A stretch of DNA of 64,000 nucleotides. It comes from Palaeococcus ferrophilus DSM 13482 (GTDB lineage: Archaea > Methanobacteriota_B > Thermococci > Thermococcales > Thermococcaceae). The stretch is from NCBI RefSeq assembly GCF_000966265.1, contig NZ_LANF01000006.1:146130-210129 (forward strand), read 5' to 3'. This document shows, in pieces, positions 44,018-53,957 of this stretch. The notes under the pieces were generated by a model. That model was not told the DNA's origin. It saw only the letters and a list, made by a program, of their open reading frames with translations, and did not search any database. The position numbers were made by a program, and so were the translations under genes. Position 1 is the first letter of the stretch, and every line of letters starts with the position of its first letter.

Positions 44018-44665
44018 TTACCCTTTGAGCCAGGACTCGCCCTCCTTCTTAAATACGTTTCTCTTTTCCGCGATGAGGAGGGCCTCCTCAAGCCTCTCCC
44101 TCGGGAGCTTCATTCCGTGGAGCTCCTCGAACAGGGAGAGTATTTCATCCGTCGTGAGTCTATCCCTCTCCTCGAAGAGGTTGCCCACGAGGTTTATCAT
44201 GTCCTCGACGAAGTTCCAGGGGAAGATTATCCACGCCCAGTCAATCTCCTCGCCGTAGTAGTCGGGCTTAAAGCGCGAGCCCTTGATGGTGAGGAGCGTT
44301 GCCACTCTAATCTCTTCAGGCTTCTGTCCCTCAACGTAGTTCTTCGCGAGCGTTAGGCTCTCTCCCGTGTCGCTGATATCGTCAACGATGAGAACCTTCT
44401 TGCTCTCGAGGTTGTAGTTGCTGCCGTACTTGAGCTTCGCCTTTCCGTCGGGGGTCGCGGTAACGCCCCAGTGCTCGACCTTAACGCTTATGAGGTCCTT
44501 TACGCCAAGGTAGTCGCAGTAGAGCCTTGCCGCAACCCAGCCGCCCCTTGCGAGGCCGACGATAACATCAGGCCTCCATCCCTCTTCGAGTATCTTAAAA
44601 GCGCCTTCCTTCGCCCACTTCTCAATGTCTTCCCAAGAAGCTGGATATGCCGGAAACTTCTTCAT
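44018..44665 (-). CDS. Phosphoribosyltransferase (purine salvage type)
   Basis: A 215-residue type I phosphoribosyltransferase. VLIVDDISDTGES near 105 is the PRPP-binding motif, and VGLARGGWVAARLYCDYLG near 38 the flexible/PPi loop region. The insert WGVTATPDGKAKLKYGSNYN and C-terminal tail resemble archaeal xanthine/hypoxanthine-guanine enzymes. A TTTAAATATAACC box about 25-30 bases before the ATG implies a short leader. Confidence 0.83.
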   Translation of the reverse strand: MKKFPAYPASWEDIEKWAKEGAFKILEEGWRPDVIVGLARGGWVAARLYCDYLGVKDLISVKVEHWGVTATPDGKAKLKYGSNYNLESKKVLIVDDISDTGESLTLAKNYVEGQKPEEIRVATLLTIKGSRFKPDYYGEEIDWAWIIFPWNFVEDMINLVGNLFEERDRLTTDEILSLFEELHGMKLPRERLEEALLIAEKRNVFKKEGESWLKG

Positions 44666-44741
44666 TGCGTTTCCCTTAACGGGGCAAGGGAAAGGTTATA
44701 TTTAAAGGTTACGCCCCTGGAAAAAGTGGGGAGCGGAGAAA

Positions 44742-46172
44742 TCAAACCTTGACCCTCTTCCACACGGTTCCCTGCGGCGTGTCCTCGAGCTGGATTCCGA
44801 GCTCTCTAAGCTCGGCCCTTATCTTGTCGGCTAAATCAAACTTCTTCTCCTTCCTGAGCTGGGCGCGAACCTCTATGAGGAGCTTTATCAGGGCCTCCTC
44901 TTCGCCGGCCTTCTGCTCCTTGAAGTGGTCCTCGAAGATGCCGAAGACCTCGCTCACAATCCTGAAGAACTCCCAGGCCTTCCTCAGGATGCTCTCCTTC
45001 GGGACCTCAACGTTGGTCAGATAGCGGTTTACGGCGTTGCTTACTTCGAAGACGGCCTTCATAGCTTCGGCCGTGTTGAAGTCGTCGTCCATCGCTTCAT
45101 AGAACTTCTCCCTCGCGTTTCTGATGGCCTCGTAGGCTTCGAACTCCTCCTTGCCCCACTTGAATGATATCTCCGCCCTCTCCATCGCCACGCGGATGTT
45201 CTCAAGCGTGTTATACAGGCGCTCAAGGTTGTTCTTGGCGTGCTCAAGGCCTTCCTCCGTGTAGTCGAGCGGTGAGCGGTAGTGTCTCTGCAGGACGAAG
45301 AGCCTTATTACCTCCGGGTCGTAGCGCTGGAGGGCCTCTCTAATCGTCACGAAGTTGCCGAGGCTCTTGCTCATCTTCTCGCCGTTCACCATGAGGAAGC
45401 CCGTGTGGAGCCAGTACTTGACCCACTGCTTACCGGTGCACGCCTCCGTCTGCGCTATCTCGTTCTCGTGGTGCGGGAAGATGAGGTCGTTCCCGCCGCC
45501 GTGGATGTCGAAGCTCTCACCGAGGTACTTGGTGCTCATCGTGGAGCACTCTATGTGCCAGCCGGGCCTTCCCTCACCCCACGGGCTTTCCCATCTCGGC
45601 TCTCCCGGCTTGGCCTTCTTCCAGAGGGCGAAGTCTTCTGGATTCTTCTTGCCCTCGCCGGGCTCAACGCGCGCTCCCTTAACGAGCTCCTCGACCTTTA
45701 TCTTGCTCAGCTTTCCGTAGTCCTTGAACTTCTTGACCTCAAAGTAGACGCCGTCACTTCCTTCATAGGCGTAGCCCTTCTCCTGGAGCTTCCTTACGAA
45801 GTCAATGATGTCCCCGATGTGCTCCGTGACGCGGGGATAAATATCGGCCGGCTTGACCTTTAGCGATTCCATGTCCTCAAGGAACATTCTTAGGAACTTC
45901 TCCGCGAGCTCCTTGGGGTCTTCACCGGTCTCGTTGGCCCTTCTGATGATTTTATCGTCTATGTCCGTGAAGTTCATGACCATGAGAACCGTGTAGCCCC
46001 TGTGCTCAAGGTAGCGCCGTATCACGTCGAACGCTATGTAAGTTCTCCCGTGACCGATGTGGGTGTAATCGTAAACCGTCGGACCGCAGACGTACATCCT
46101 GACCTCGCCTTCTCTCAGGGGTTTGAACTCCTCCTTCTGCCTCGTCAGGGTGTTGTAGATTCTTATGGCCAC
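44742..46172 (-). CDS. cysS: Cysteine--tRNA ligase
   Basis: A 476-residue class I synthetase. CGPTVYDYTHIGHGRT contains the HIGH motif and first zinc Cys, KMSKSLGNF is the KMSKS loop, and WHIECSTMS and HHENEIAQ supply the remaining zinc ligands. The start is a GTG at 46172 (AIRIYNT follows) behind GGTGGTGA; upstream in-frame codons antisense to the next gene are ignored. Together with SerK it points to a cysteine supply by the phosphoserine route. Confidence 0.95.
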   Translation of the reverse strand: MAIRIYNTLTRQKEEFKPLREGEVRMYVCGPTVYDYTHIGHGRTYIAFDVIRRYLEHRGYTVLMVMNFTDIDDKIIRRANETGEDPKELAEKFLRMFLEDMESLKVKPADIYPRVTEHIGDIIDFVRKLQEKGYAYEGSDGVYFEVKKFKDYGKLSKIKVEELVKGARVEPGEGKKNPEDFALWKKAKPGEPRWESPWGEGRPGWHIECSTMSTKYLGESFDIHGGGNDLIFPHHENEIAQTEACTGKQWVKYWLHTGFLMVNGEKMSKSLGNFVTIREALQRYDPEVIRLFVLQRHYRSPLDYTEEGLEHAKNNLERLYNTLENIRVAMERAEISFKWGKEEFEAYEAIRNAREKFYEAMDDDFNTAEAMKAVFEVSNAVNRYLTNVEVPKESILRKAWEFFRIVSEVFGIFEDHFKEQKAGEEEALIKLLIEVRAQLRKEKKFDLADKIRAELRELGIQLEDTPQGTVWKRVKV

Positions 46173-46257
46173 CTTCTCACCACCTAGAAAAGCTACGGGG
46201 GAATGTTTATTAGAATATCGTTTGGGGCAAATGGAAAATTCAAAGAAGGGAGAAAAG

Positions 46258-48303
46258 TCAGATCTGGCCGGCGAGCCAGAGAAGGACTCCCTTAAGGAAC
46301 GGCCAGTTGCTGTTGATGTAGTTGCCGTTGTAGTCGTCGCTAAGGGCCTTGCTTGAGCCGTAGACGACGACCCTTCCATTTCCGAACTCAGCGGCCGCGG
46401 CCACTATCGGCTTTGAACCCTTTTCCTTCACGACGTTGCCGTCCTCGTCCACCGCGTAGGAGCTCTCGTATCCCCTGACGAGCCACACTGCATCGCCGGT
46501 GATGTCGAGCGTGTCTCCGTTGTAGTAGAGCTGGGACTCGCTCGTGAGGAACTTCGTGGTCGGATGCTCGTTGAACTCGCCGACGAACGGGAAGTACGCC
46601 GCCCCGCTGTTGACCTCCTCGTCCATGAGCTCGTCGTCGTTGAAGGTTATTCCGAAGGCCGAGACAAGGTCGTTGAGCGTGCGGTGGTAGACGTAGCGGT
46701 ACCAGTCGCCCGTGACGAGGAGGCCTCCGCCGTTCTCAACGTACTCGTGGAGGGCCGCTATCTCCTCATCCGTGAAGTCCTCGTGCGGGTTGGTGATTAT
46801 CACGATGTCGTAGTCCTTGAGCTCGTCCGCGGTGAACTCGTCCTCGTTGAGCTCCACCGTCCAGTTGAGCTCCTCCTTCATCTTCGTGATGAGGGTTATC
46901 ATCTTGCCGCTGTTGTAGTACTGGCCGTGGCCGTTGTCAACGAGAACCTTCACGCCCTCGGGCTTCTCGATTACGACTTCCTCACCGGCCTGGCACTTCT
47001 CGAGGGCATCCTGGAGGATGGGTATCACCGTGTTGAGCTCTCCTATGAGCTTCTCCTGGGTGATCGCAAGCCCGCGGGCGGTGATGAAGTACTTCGTGGC
47101 CAGGTAGCTCTGGGTGTAGGCTATCCCCTGGAGCTCCTGGAACTGGGCGCTGTACTCATCGTATTTGGCCTTGTTCTCAGATATGAGCTCCATGTAATCG
47201 GAGAGGATGTCGAGACTAACGCCGCAGGCCTCAACCTCGCTCGTAAGGTTTTCGTAGGTGGCGTAGAGCTCATCAAACGTCTCCTTCTCCTTGAGGTAGC
47301 GGATTGTGTAGTAGCGGGAGTAGGTGTTTATTATCGTCGAGGGATTCTCAAAGATATGAATGCTCGCGTATTTGGTATCATAACCCTCAATCTCCGCCTT
47401 CACGACGTGGCTTCCGAGCTCCATCGGTATCCAGTCGTAGGTGACCTCCTCGCTGGAGTTGGCCTTGAGCTCAACCGTCTGGTTGAGCTTGAGCTCGTCG
47501 TCTATGTAGATGAGGAACGTGACGTTCTCGTCGAAGGTGCCCTCGTTTGCAAGGGTGGCCTTTATGGTGACCCGATCGTTCCTGTTGGCGGCGCTCGGGA
47601 CGTCGAGGGAAGCTACTTTGATAAGTGGGACGTAAATTTTTAGGTCGTTCTCATCCCTAGGCTCGAGCTTAAACTTGCCGTACGAGTAATAGACCACGCC
47701 CGTGATGGACTCAAAGCGCTCACCCATCGTCGGGGAATAGTGGTACATCAGGTCGTCCACCACGAGTGGGCCACTTCCGTCGTCCACCTTCCACTCTCCG
47801 TATCCCAGGTCGGGGTCAGTAACTTCAACGTTCTCCACTTTGACGAGAACGCTCTCCCACTGCTCCTGGGAAACATTGCCGCTTGGAAGGATAACGGGAG
47901 CAGGAACATCAGCAGTCCCGAGAATCGTCACGTAGTTACCGTAGTCCTTGTCTATTGAAAGCTCCGTGAGGCCATAGTACTCCTTCACATAGCCCTTGAC
48001 CTCGACGTAGCTGCCGACGCTCAACCCCTCGGGCATTGAGTAATCCGCAAGATACACATAAATCCCGTTCCATGCCCCGGTGCCGTTCTGTATGAAGAAT
48101 CCCTTGCTTCCAGCAATGGCGGTGACCACACCCCTAGTTATCACCGTGCTATATTTGTATGGCGAATCTCCACTCGGGTCTTCGGTGTACTGTATATCGT
48201 GTATTGAAACGTATGGAACATCTGCGGAGACACTTGAGAGCATTGTCCCTGGTACGGCGCTCAGAAGCATTACCACGATTAAAAACAGGCTCCACCTCTT
48301 CAT
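46258..48303 (-). CDS. Large secreted protein: OB-fold, CARDB-like and GATase-like domains
   Basis: A 681-residue exported protein of unknown activity. After a signal peptide (residues 1-27), residues 35-235 form an OB-fold region like that found beside secreted nucleases (GFFIQNGTGAWNGIYVY, VGSYVEVKGYVKEYYG). Residues 240-325 look like a CARDB/immunoglobulin-like domain (ATLANEGTFDENVTFLIYID). A helical region follows, and the C-terminal 210 residues resemble a DUF4350/glutamine-amidotransferase-like fold (VDNGHGQYYN, GGGLLVTGD, GRVVVYGSSKAL). No nuclease motif is seen and no CGP-CTERM tail. Confidence 0.65.
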   Translation of the reverse strand: MKRWSLFLIVVMLLSAVPGTMLSSVSADVPYVSIHDIQYTEDPSGDSPYKYSTVITRGVVTAIAGSKGFFIQNGTGAWNGIYVYLADYSMPEGLSVGSYVEVKGYVKEYYGLTELSIDKDYGNYVTILGTADVPAPVILPSGNVSQEQWESVLVKVENVEVTDPDLGYGEWKVDDGSGPLVVDDLMYHYSPTMGERFESITGVVYYSYGKFKLEPRDENDLKIYVPLIKVASLDVPSAANRNDRVTIKATLANEGTFDENVTFLIYIDDELKLNQTVELKANSSEEVTYDWIPMELGSHVVKAEIEGYDTKYASIHIFENPSTIINTYSRYYTIRYLKEKETFDELYATYENLTSEVEACGVSLDILSDYMELISENKAKYDEYSAQFQELQGIAYTQSYLATKYFITARGLAITQEKLIGELNTVIPILQDALEKCQAGEEVVIEKPEGVKVLVDNGHGQYYNSGKMITLITKMKEELNWTVELNEDEFTADELKDYDIVIITNPHEDFTDEEIAALHEYVENGGGLLVTGDWYRYVYHRTLNDLVSAFGITFNDDELMDEEVNSGAAYFPFVGEFNEHPTTKFLTSESQLYYNGDTLDITGDAVWLVRGYESSYAVDEDGNVVKEKGSKPIVAAAAEFGNGRVVVYGSSKALSDDYNGNYINSNWPFLKGVLLWLAGQI

Positions 48304-48421
48304 GTTATCACCAAAATTTAGATGCAGATTTTAGAGTTATTAAACTTTCTCCCACATCGGAGTCATTCGAGGGAGCAAACTTAATTAGGCGTGAACACCA
48401 AGCCACAGCGGAGGTGGTTTC

Positions 48422-48937
48422 ATGCCCGTTACGACCAAAACCGGTGATAAGGGCACAACCGGAATCTTCACGGGGGAGCGGGTGGCCAAGATATCCCCTA
48501 TCATCGAGGCCAACGGAACAATAGACGAGCTCGGCTCATTTATAGGGGAGGCCAAGCACCACGTGGACGATGAGCTGAGGGAAACCCTCGAAACCATACA
48601 GAGGCACCTGTACTCCCTCATGGCCGAGATAGCGAGCAAGGGGCAGTACAAAAAGGTTGGAGAAGAAGAAGTCAGGTGGCTCGAGGAACTAACGGCCCGC
48701 TTTGAAGAGGAGGTGAAGCTGGAGGGCTTCGTTCTCCCCGGTTCCACCGTGGCCAGCGCCAAGCTCGACGTCTGCAGAACGGTGGCGAGGAGGGCGGAGC
48801 GCAGGGTGGCCAAACTCGTCCTGGAGTACGGCTTTGGGGAGGGGGTTCTCGTTTATCTCAACAGGCTGAGCGATGCCCTCTTCATGATGGCCCGCTACAT
48901 CGAGTGGCGCGAGGGTAAGATAACCTACGCAAAGTGA
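48422..48937 (+). CDS. ATP:cob(I)alamin adenosyltransferase, PduO type
   Basis: A 171-residue enzyme that transfers adenosyl from ATP to cobalamin. TKTGDKGTTGIFTGERV is the ATP-binding N terminus, ARRAERRVAKL near 120 and YLNRLSDALFMMARYIEW near 145 are the active-site helices. GGAGGTGG lies before the ATG. The racemase gene follows after six bases, so the pair may share a message. Confidence 0.92.
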   Translation: MPVTTKTGDKGTTGIFTGERVAKISPIIEANGTIDELGSFIGEAKHHVDDELRETLETIQRHLYSLMAEIASKGQYKKVGEEEVRWLEELTARFEEEVKLEGFVLPGSTVASAKLDVCRTVARRAERRVAKLVLEYGFGEGVLVYLNRLSDALFMMARYIEWREGKITYAK

Positions 48938-48943
48938 AGAACC

Positions 48944-49639
48944 ATGGAGAGGACGATAGGCATCCTCGGGGGAATGGGACCCCTCGCGACGGCGGAGCTC
49001 TTCAGGCGGATAGTACTCAAAACCCCAGCTAGGAGGGATCAGGAACACCCGAGGGTCATAATCTACAACAACCCGAAAATTCCGGACAGAACGGCCTTCA
49101 TAATTGACGAGGGAGAGGACCCGAGGCCCGCCCTCGTGGAAAGCGCCCGGAAGCTCGAGGAGTGGGGGGCGGACTTCATAGTGATGCCCTGCAACACGGC
49201 CCACTTCTTCGAGGAGACCATCAGGCGGGCCGTGAGGATTCCCCTCGTCAGCATGGTGGAGGAGACGGCGGAGCACGTGAAACGCCTTGGGATAAAGAAG
49301 GTGGGCCTCCTCGCAACGGACGGAACCATAAAGGGGATGGTCTACCACAGGGCGCTCCTGAGAAGGGGCGTTAGAATAGCCCTGCCCGACAGGAAGGGGC
49401 AGAAGGATGTTATGAGGGGCATTTACGAGGGCGTGAAGACCGGCAACCTGGAGCTCGGGAGGGGGCTTCTCTTAAGGGAGGCCAGAAAGCTCCAGCGGAG
49501 GAGCGAGGGGGTAATAGCCGGCTGTACGGAGGTCAGCGTCGTGCTCAAGCCCGAGGACCTTAAGGTTCCCCTCATTGACCCACTCGATGTGGTGGCGGAG
49601 AGGGCGGTGAGGCTGGCGCTTGGAGTCGAGGACTTTTAA
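48944..49639 (+). CDS. Aspartate/glutamate racemase family protein
   Basis: A 231-residue racemase. The two catalytic Cys are in MPCNTAHFF near 80 and AGCTEVSVV near 190; [16 protein letters not shown] opens the fold as in Pyrococcus aspartate racemase. It interconverts L- and D-Asp (or Glu) without cofactor. D-amino acids are known in hyperthermophilic archaea; the substrate here is by family. Confidence 0.9.
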   Translation: MERTIGILGGMGPLATAELFRRIVLKTPARRDQEHPRVIIYNNPKIPDRTAFIIDEGEDPRPALVESARKLEEWGADFIVMPCNTAHFFEETIRRAVRIPLVSMVEETAEHVKRLGIKKVGLLATDGTIKGMVYHRALLRRGVRIALPDRKGQKDVMRGIYEGVKTGNLELGRGLLLREARKLQRRSEGVIAGCTEVSVVLKPEDLKVPLIDPLDVVAERAVRLALGVEDF

Positions 49640-49692
49640 GTGCAACGCTTATCCAATCGCTTACCTTTTTTCAAACTCACCGCCCCTCGCCC

Positions 49693-50661
49693 TCAGAGCC
49701 ACCCCTTTCTCCTGAAGTAGTAGAGCATACCGAGGCTTATTGAGAGCATCAGGAGAAGAACGAGGGGATAGCTGTAGCGCCAGTAGAGCTCGGGCATATA
49801 GCGGAAGTTCATGCCATAAATGCCTGTTATGAAAGTAAGGGGGATGAAAACCGTCGAGACCACCGTGAGAATGCGCATTATCTCGTTTATTCTCATGGAG
49901 AGGGTGGAGTAGTACATCTCAACGAGCCCGTTGGCCATGTCCCTCTGGCTCTCCACTATGTCGAGAACCTCCATGACGTGGGTGTGGAGCTCCTCAAAGT
50001 AGCCCGCGGTCTCCTCGTCGAAGAACTTGCCTCCCTCAAGCCCCAGCTTCCTGAAGACCTCAAGGAGAGGGAAGATGGTGCGCCTTATGAAAAGAACGCG
50101 CATCCTGATGCCGTGTATCCTGCGCAGCACCCCGGTATTTCCGCCCTCGAGTATTTCCCTCTCCAGCTCCTCCATCCTCCCGCTTATCTTCTCGAGTATC
50201 TGGGTGTAGTTCTCAACTATGGCATCGAGGAGGGCGTAAACGAGGTAGTCCGGCCCCTTGGCCCTGAAGAGGCCCTCTCCCTGCCTTATCGCCTCGCGGA
50301 GGGGGTTGAACACATCCCCGGGCTGCTCCTGGAGGGTTATAACGAAGTTGTCCTTGAGGAGTATGGCTATCCTCTCCTTTTTCAGGCCCCCCTTGATCTC
50401 GTAAATCTGGTGCAGGAGGATGAGGAGGTAATCGTCCATGGCATGCACCTGCGCCCTTCCCCTGCCCCGCGTTAGGGCCCTCAAGTGGGCGTCGTGAACC
50501 CCGAGGAACTCCCTGAGTTCGTCGAGGTAGGCGATACCGTCAACGTTTATCCACACCACGCGGTAGTCTTTGAAGGTAAGCCCTTCCCCGAGGCTCTCCA
50601 CCCTCCTTTCCTCGAACCTGTCCTTTGAGTACGCGAACACGGTGATTCTCGGCCCCACCAT
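49693..50661 (-). CDS. corA: CorA-type magnesium/cobalt channel
   Basis: A 322-residue CorA. The C-terminal end carries two membrane segments separated by YGMNFRYMPEL, the GMN selectivity motif, and the large N-terminal part is the cytoplasmic funnel with long acidic helices (VEMYYSTLSMRINEIMRILT). It admits Mg2+ (or Co2+) as a pentamer. The ATG at 50661 has AGGTGTTGAAG upstream and follows the MBL-fold stop by nine bases. Confidence 0.92.
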   Translation of the reverse strand: MVGPRITVFAYSKDRFEERRVESLGEGLTFKDYRVVWINVDGIAYLDELREFLGVHDAHLRALTRGRGRAQVHAMDDYLLILLHQIYEIKGGLKKERIAILLKDNFVITLQEQPGDVFNPLREAIRQGEGLFRAKGPDYLVYALLDAIVENYTQILEKISGRMEELEREILEGGNTGVLRRIHGIRMRVLFIRRTIFPLLEVFRKLGLEGGKFFDEETAGYFEELHTHVMEVLDIVESQRDMANGLVEMYYSTLSMRINEIMRILTVVSTVFIPLTFITGIYGMNFRYMPELYWRYSYPLVLLLMLSISLGMLYYFRRKGWL

Positions 50662-50670
50662 CTTCAACAC

Positions 50671-51501
50671 CTAACCCCCAAATTCCATGACCATTCCGGA
50701 ATGGAGCTTGTGGAACCTCTCCCCGTAAGTCCCAAGGAAAGCTGCTTCAGCCCTCAAACCCGTGCAGTGGCCGGTGTAAACCTCCTCCACCCCGAGCTCC
50801 ATGAAAGCTTCAACCGTCTTACTTATCCTCTCCTCGGAGGCATCTATCAGGTGAAACCCTCCAACAACAGCCCTGACCCTCTCCTCGCCCGTAATCTCAA
50901 TGGCCCGCTTCACTATGCTCACTATCCCCGCGTGGGAGCATCCGCTGACGATTACAATCCCCTCGGAGGTTTTCACAACGACGCTCATATCGTCCATCAG
51001 TTCGTCCCTCACGATTCTGCCGTCCCGGAGGGTGTAAACCTCGACGCTCGCTTTCTCGAAATCCTCCCTCTTCCTTATCTCCCCGGTGGAATATAGCCCC
51101 CCGACTATCTGAAATGGCTCCGCCGTTAAAAAGAGCTCGCCACGCTCCTCAACCTCCTCCCTCCTAAAAGGCACGCCCACATCCCTCAGGTGGGGTTTCG
51201 TTACGAAGTGCTTTCTGAATATCGTGGGGTGGGCTATCACCGGAACCCTCTTCCCAGTGGCGTCGAGGATACCGAGTAGGCCCCCGGTGTGGTCGTAGTG
51301 ACAGTGGGAGAGGAAGACGTAGTCAATATCACCCGCTTTAATCCCCAGGAGTTTCATATTGTGGAGCACGGCCTTTTCGCTCTGTCCAGTGTCGAAGAGC
51401 AGCTTCTTTCCCCCATACTCTATGAGAAAACTAACCCCGTGCTGCCCGAGGAAAGGGCTCTCGTAACCCGAGTAATCCTCCACAAGGGTGTATATCCTCA
51501 T
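50671..51501 (-). CDS. MBL-fold metal-dependent hydrolase (RFA-P synthase-like)
   Basis: A 276-residue metallo-beta-lactamase-fold protein. HCHYDHTGG near 67 gives the HxHxDH site, with later ligands in SGCSHAGIVS and GGFHL. The layout LFDTGQSEKAVLHNMKLLGI resembles the archaeal group annotated as dihydropteroate-like or ribofuranosylaminobenzene phosphate synthase-related proteins. Substrate unknown. corA follows in the same direction. Confidence 0.82.
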   Translation of the reverse strand: MRIYTLVEDYSGYESPFLGQHGVSFLIEYGGKKLLFDTGQSEKAVLHNMKLLGIKAGDIDYVFLSHCHYDHTGGLLGILDATGKRVPVIAHPTIFRKHFVTKPHLRDVGVPFRREEVEERGELFLTAEPFQIVGGLYSTGEIRKREDFEKASVEVYTLRDGRIVRDELMDDMSVVVKTSEGIVIVSGCSHAGIVSIVKRAIEITGEERVRAVVGGFHLIDASEERISKTVEAFMELGVEEVYTGHCTGLRAEAAFLGTYGERFHKLHSGMVMEFGG

Positions 51502-51598
51502 GAGACCACCTGATAAACTTTGGCGTCATGGTAATTATGCTTTTCCACGTGCCCACAACGGTTATTAAACGGGAGGACGAAGGTTCAACGGTGGTCAC

Positions 51599-52651
51599 AT
51601 GCAGCCCATAGAGGTGTCCAGGATAGTCATGAGGGATGTGCTCGCGCTCGAGAGGGGGGAGGAAGTTCTAATCGTGACCAATCCGGGGGAAGTTCTCGGA
51701 ATTTCTCTGAGCCTCTTTGAAGCCGCGAGGGAGATGGGGGGAAAGCCCACCGTTCTGGTTCAGGAGGCAAAGGGCACACTTGACTACGCCGAGAGGGCCG
51801 TATTGGAAGCCCTTAAGAGCGAGCCCGATGTGGTGATCTCGATAAGCCAGAAGAAGCTCGGGAAGGACCCCCACGGCCTCCACGTAGGCTACGTTGGGAG
51901 GGACGGTAGGAAGTACGCCCATATATTCGAGAAGCTCCTCCACGGTGACAGGAGGATAAGGGCCTTCTGGAGCCCGGGGATAGACACCTACACCTATCTG
52001 CGCGCCGTCCCCATAGACTACGGGCGTCTGAGGGATGAGGCGAAGGTTCTGGCGGAAATCCTCGACAGGGGAAGGGAAGTTCACATAACGAGCGATGCCG
52101 GAACTGACCTCTGGATGAGCATCGAAGGCAGAAAGGCTCTCAAGGACGACGGCGACTTCAGAAAACCCGGAAGGGGAGGGAACATACCCGCGGGAGAGGT
52201 TTTCATATCCCCCGCCGTGGGCAGGAGCGAGGGGACCATAGTTTTCGACGGCACGATAGGGCTCGGTGGGGAGAGCGTTGTCCCGAAGACACCCGTCAAA
52301 GTGAAGGTAAAGGGCGGATTCGTCGTTTCCATAGAAGGAGGGACAGAGGCGGGAAGGCTGGAGGAGGCCATAAAGAGCGCTGAAAGGAGAGCCCTTGAAA
52401 TGGATAAGAAAGAGCTCGCAAGGAACTCGTGGCACCTCGGAGAACTCGGTATAGGCCTGAATCCAAGGGCGAAGATGAGCGGAAAGCTTCTTGAGGACGA
52501 AAAGCTCAGAAACACGGTTCACATCGCCATAGGGGCAAACTACGACAACGATGCCCCCGCGCTGAACCACTTCGACTGCCTCATCATGAACCCAACGGTC
52601 GAGGTTGACGGGGAGAGGATAATGGAAAAGGGAAGGTTTTTGATTTTCTGA
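51599..52651 (+). CDS. Aminopeptidase, M29-like
   Basis: A 350-residue protein with the metal-binding pattern of thermophilic (M29) aminopeptidases: NIPAGEVFISPAVG near 197, HLGELGIGLNPRAKMSG near 280 and HIAIGANYDND near 309. These remove N-terminal residues with Co or Zn. GGTGGTCAC precedes the ATG. It stands alone between a divergent and a convergent neighbour. Confidence 0.85.
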   Translation: MQPIEVSRIVMRDVLALERGEEVLIVTNPGEVLGISLSLFEAAREMGGKPTVLVQEAKGTLDYAERAVLEALKSEPDVVISISQKKLGKDPHGLHVGYVGRDGRKYAHIFEKLLHGDRRIRAFWSPGIDTYTYLRAVPIDYGRLRDEAKVLAEILDRGREVHITSDAGTDLWMSIEGRKALKDDGDFRKPGRGGNIPAGEVFISPAVGRSEGTIVFDGTIGLGGESVVPKTPVKVKVKGGFVVSIEGGTEAGRLEEAIKSAERRALEMDKKELARNSWHLGELGIGLNPRAKMSGKLLEDEKLRNTVHIAIGANYDNDAPALNHFDCLIMNPTVEVDGERIMEKGRFLIF

Positions 52652-52658
52652 GCTTTTT

Positions 52659-53825
52659 TTACTCCCTAAATGACCACACGAGCAGCGATGGAGTTACAAG
52701 GGTCGTTATTATCGTCATGGCGACGCCTACCGAGAAGAGCGTGCTCGTGAGGACTCCCTCCCCCTTTCCAACCGTGAGCATAATCAGGGCAACCTCCATC
52801 CTCGGTATCATGCCTATTCCCACCCTGAGGGCCTCCTTCGGCTTGAAACTAGAGAGGAGGGCCCCAGCACCACAGCCAACAACCTTACCGAGGGCCGCGA
52901 CGAGGGCGTAAACCCCTATGAGGGCGAGCGTGGAGGCGCCGCCAGCGTAGAAGACGCGTATATCCGTGTGTATTCCTATGCCCACCAGGAACACCGGAAC
53001 CGGAAGCGCGTAGGCTATCGTCGTGACCTTATCGCTTATTCTCCTGGCCTCGTCCGTCTGCCCTATGAGGAGGCCCGCGAGGTAGGCGCCCGTTATGCCC
53101 GCTATGCGGAACTCCTCGGCAAGGAATGCCAGGCTCATCACGACGGCGAGGGCGAAGGCCACCGTGCTCTCCGGGAGGGTTATCCTTGAGGAGAGCCTTA
53201 TGAGACGCTTGACGACCGGGATGCCCAGGACAAGGACGGCCCCGAAGAAGAGGGCGGCCTCCCCGAGGAGCTCCCCAATCTCCTCGAGGCTTATGGTTCC
53301 CGTGGTGTTGATGGCCACGAGAACGGTGAGCACAAGGATACCGAGGACGTCATCAACCACCGCGGCCGCCAGTATGCTCGCCCCCTCCTTGCTCCTGAGC
53401 TTCTTCATCTCCATCAGAACGCTCGCCGTCAGGCTTACGCTCGTGGCGGTGAGCACACCCCCCATCATGAGGGAGGCCATCTTCGAGTGGGTGAAGGGAA
53501 GGGTGGTGAGGTAGCCGAGGATGAAGGGGATAACCACACCGCCGCTGGCTATTAGAAAAGCCGGCCCCCCAACGCGCTTGAACTCCTCGATATCGGTTTC
53601 GAGACCCGCCAGAAATAGAAGGAGCACGACACCGAGCTCGCTGAGGAATTCAAGGCTCTCGGTTGTCTGGATGAGGTTTAGAACTGAGGTTCCGATTATT
53701 ATTCCCCCGACGATTTCACCCATCGCAGAGGGCTGCTTGAGCTTGGTGAAGACGTAGCCGAAGGTTTTTGATACGATCAGGATTATAGCAATCGAGATGA
53801 AGGGGTCCGAGAGGGGGAGCTCCAT
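52659..53825 (-). CDS. Cation:proton antiporter, CPA2 (Kef/NapA) family
   Basis: A 388-residue transporter with about twelve membrane segments. GEIVGGIIIGTSVLN, LFLAGLETDIEEF and the tandem acidic residues in VDDVLGILVL are typical for the CPA2 ion site. It exchanges Na+ or K+ for H+. No TrkA-N or TrkA-C regulatory domain is attached. The ATG at 53825 follows GGAGGCGATTTC. Confidence 0.88.
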   Translation of the reverse strand: MELPLSDPFISIAIILIVSKTFGYVFTKLKQPSAMGEIVGGIIIGTSVLNLIQTTESLEFLSELGVVLLLFLAGLETDIEEFKRVGGPAFLIASGGVVIPFILGYLTTLPFTHSKMASLMMGGVLTATSVSLTASVLMEMKKLRSKEGASILAAAVVDDVLGILVLTVLVAINTTGTISLEEIGELLGEAALFFGAVLVLGIPVVKRLIRLSSRITLPESTVAFALAVVMSLAFLAEEFRIAGITGAYLAGLLIGQTDEARRISDKVTTIAYALPVPVFLVGIGIHTDIRVFYAGGASTLALIGVYALVAALGKVVGCGAGALLSSFKPKEALRVGIGMIPRMEVALIMLTVGKGEGVLTSTLFSVGVAMTIITTLVTPSLLVWSFRE

Positions 53826-53957
53826 GAAATCGCCTCCACGAGGTACTGAATTCCCCTGAATCACCACGTATTATGAGTAAAATGTATATAACCCTTTTGA
53901 TTTGCGGGCTGCCTTAACCTTTTATACCCGAAGGGCGATTTGGGATAAGGTGATAGA

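Noticed and set aside
46564..47643. 359-codon frame opposite the large secreted protein
   Set aside because: Antisense shadow with Val/Leu/Glu-rich composition and no start signal.
51668..52570. 300-codon frame opposite the aminopeptidase
   Set aside because: Shadow of a gene with clear M29-like motifs.
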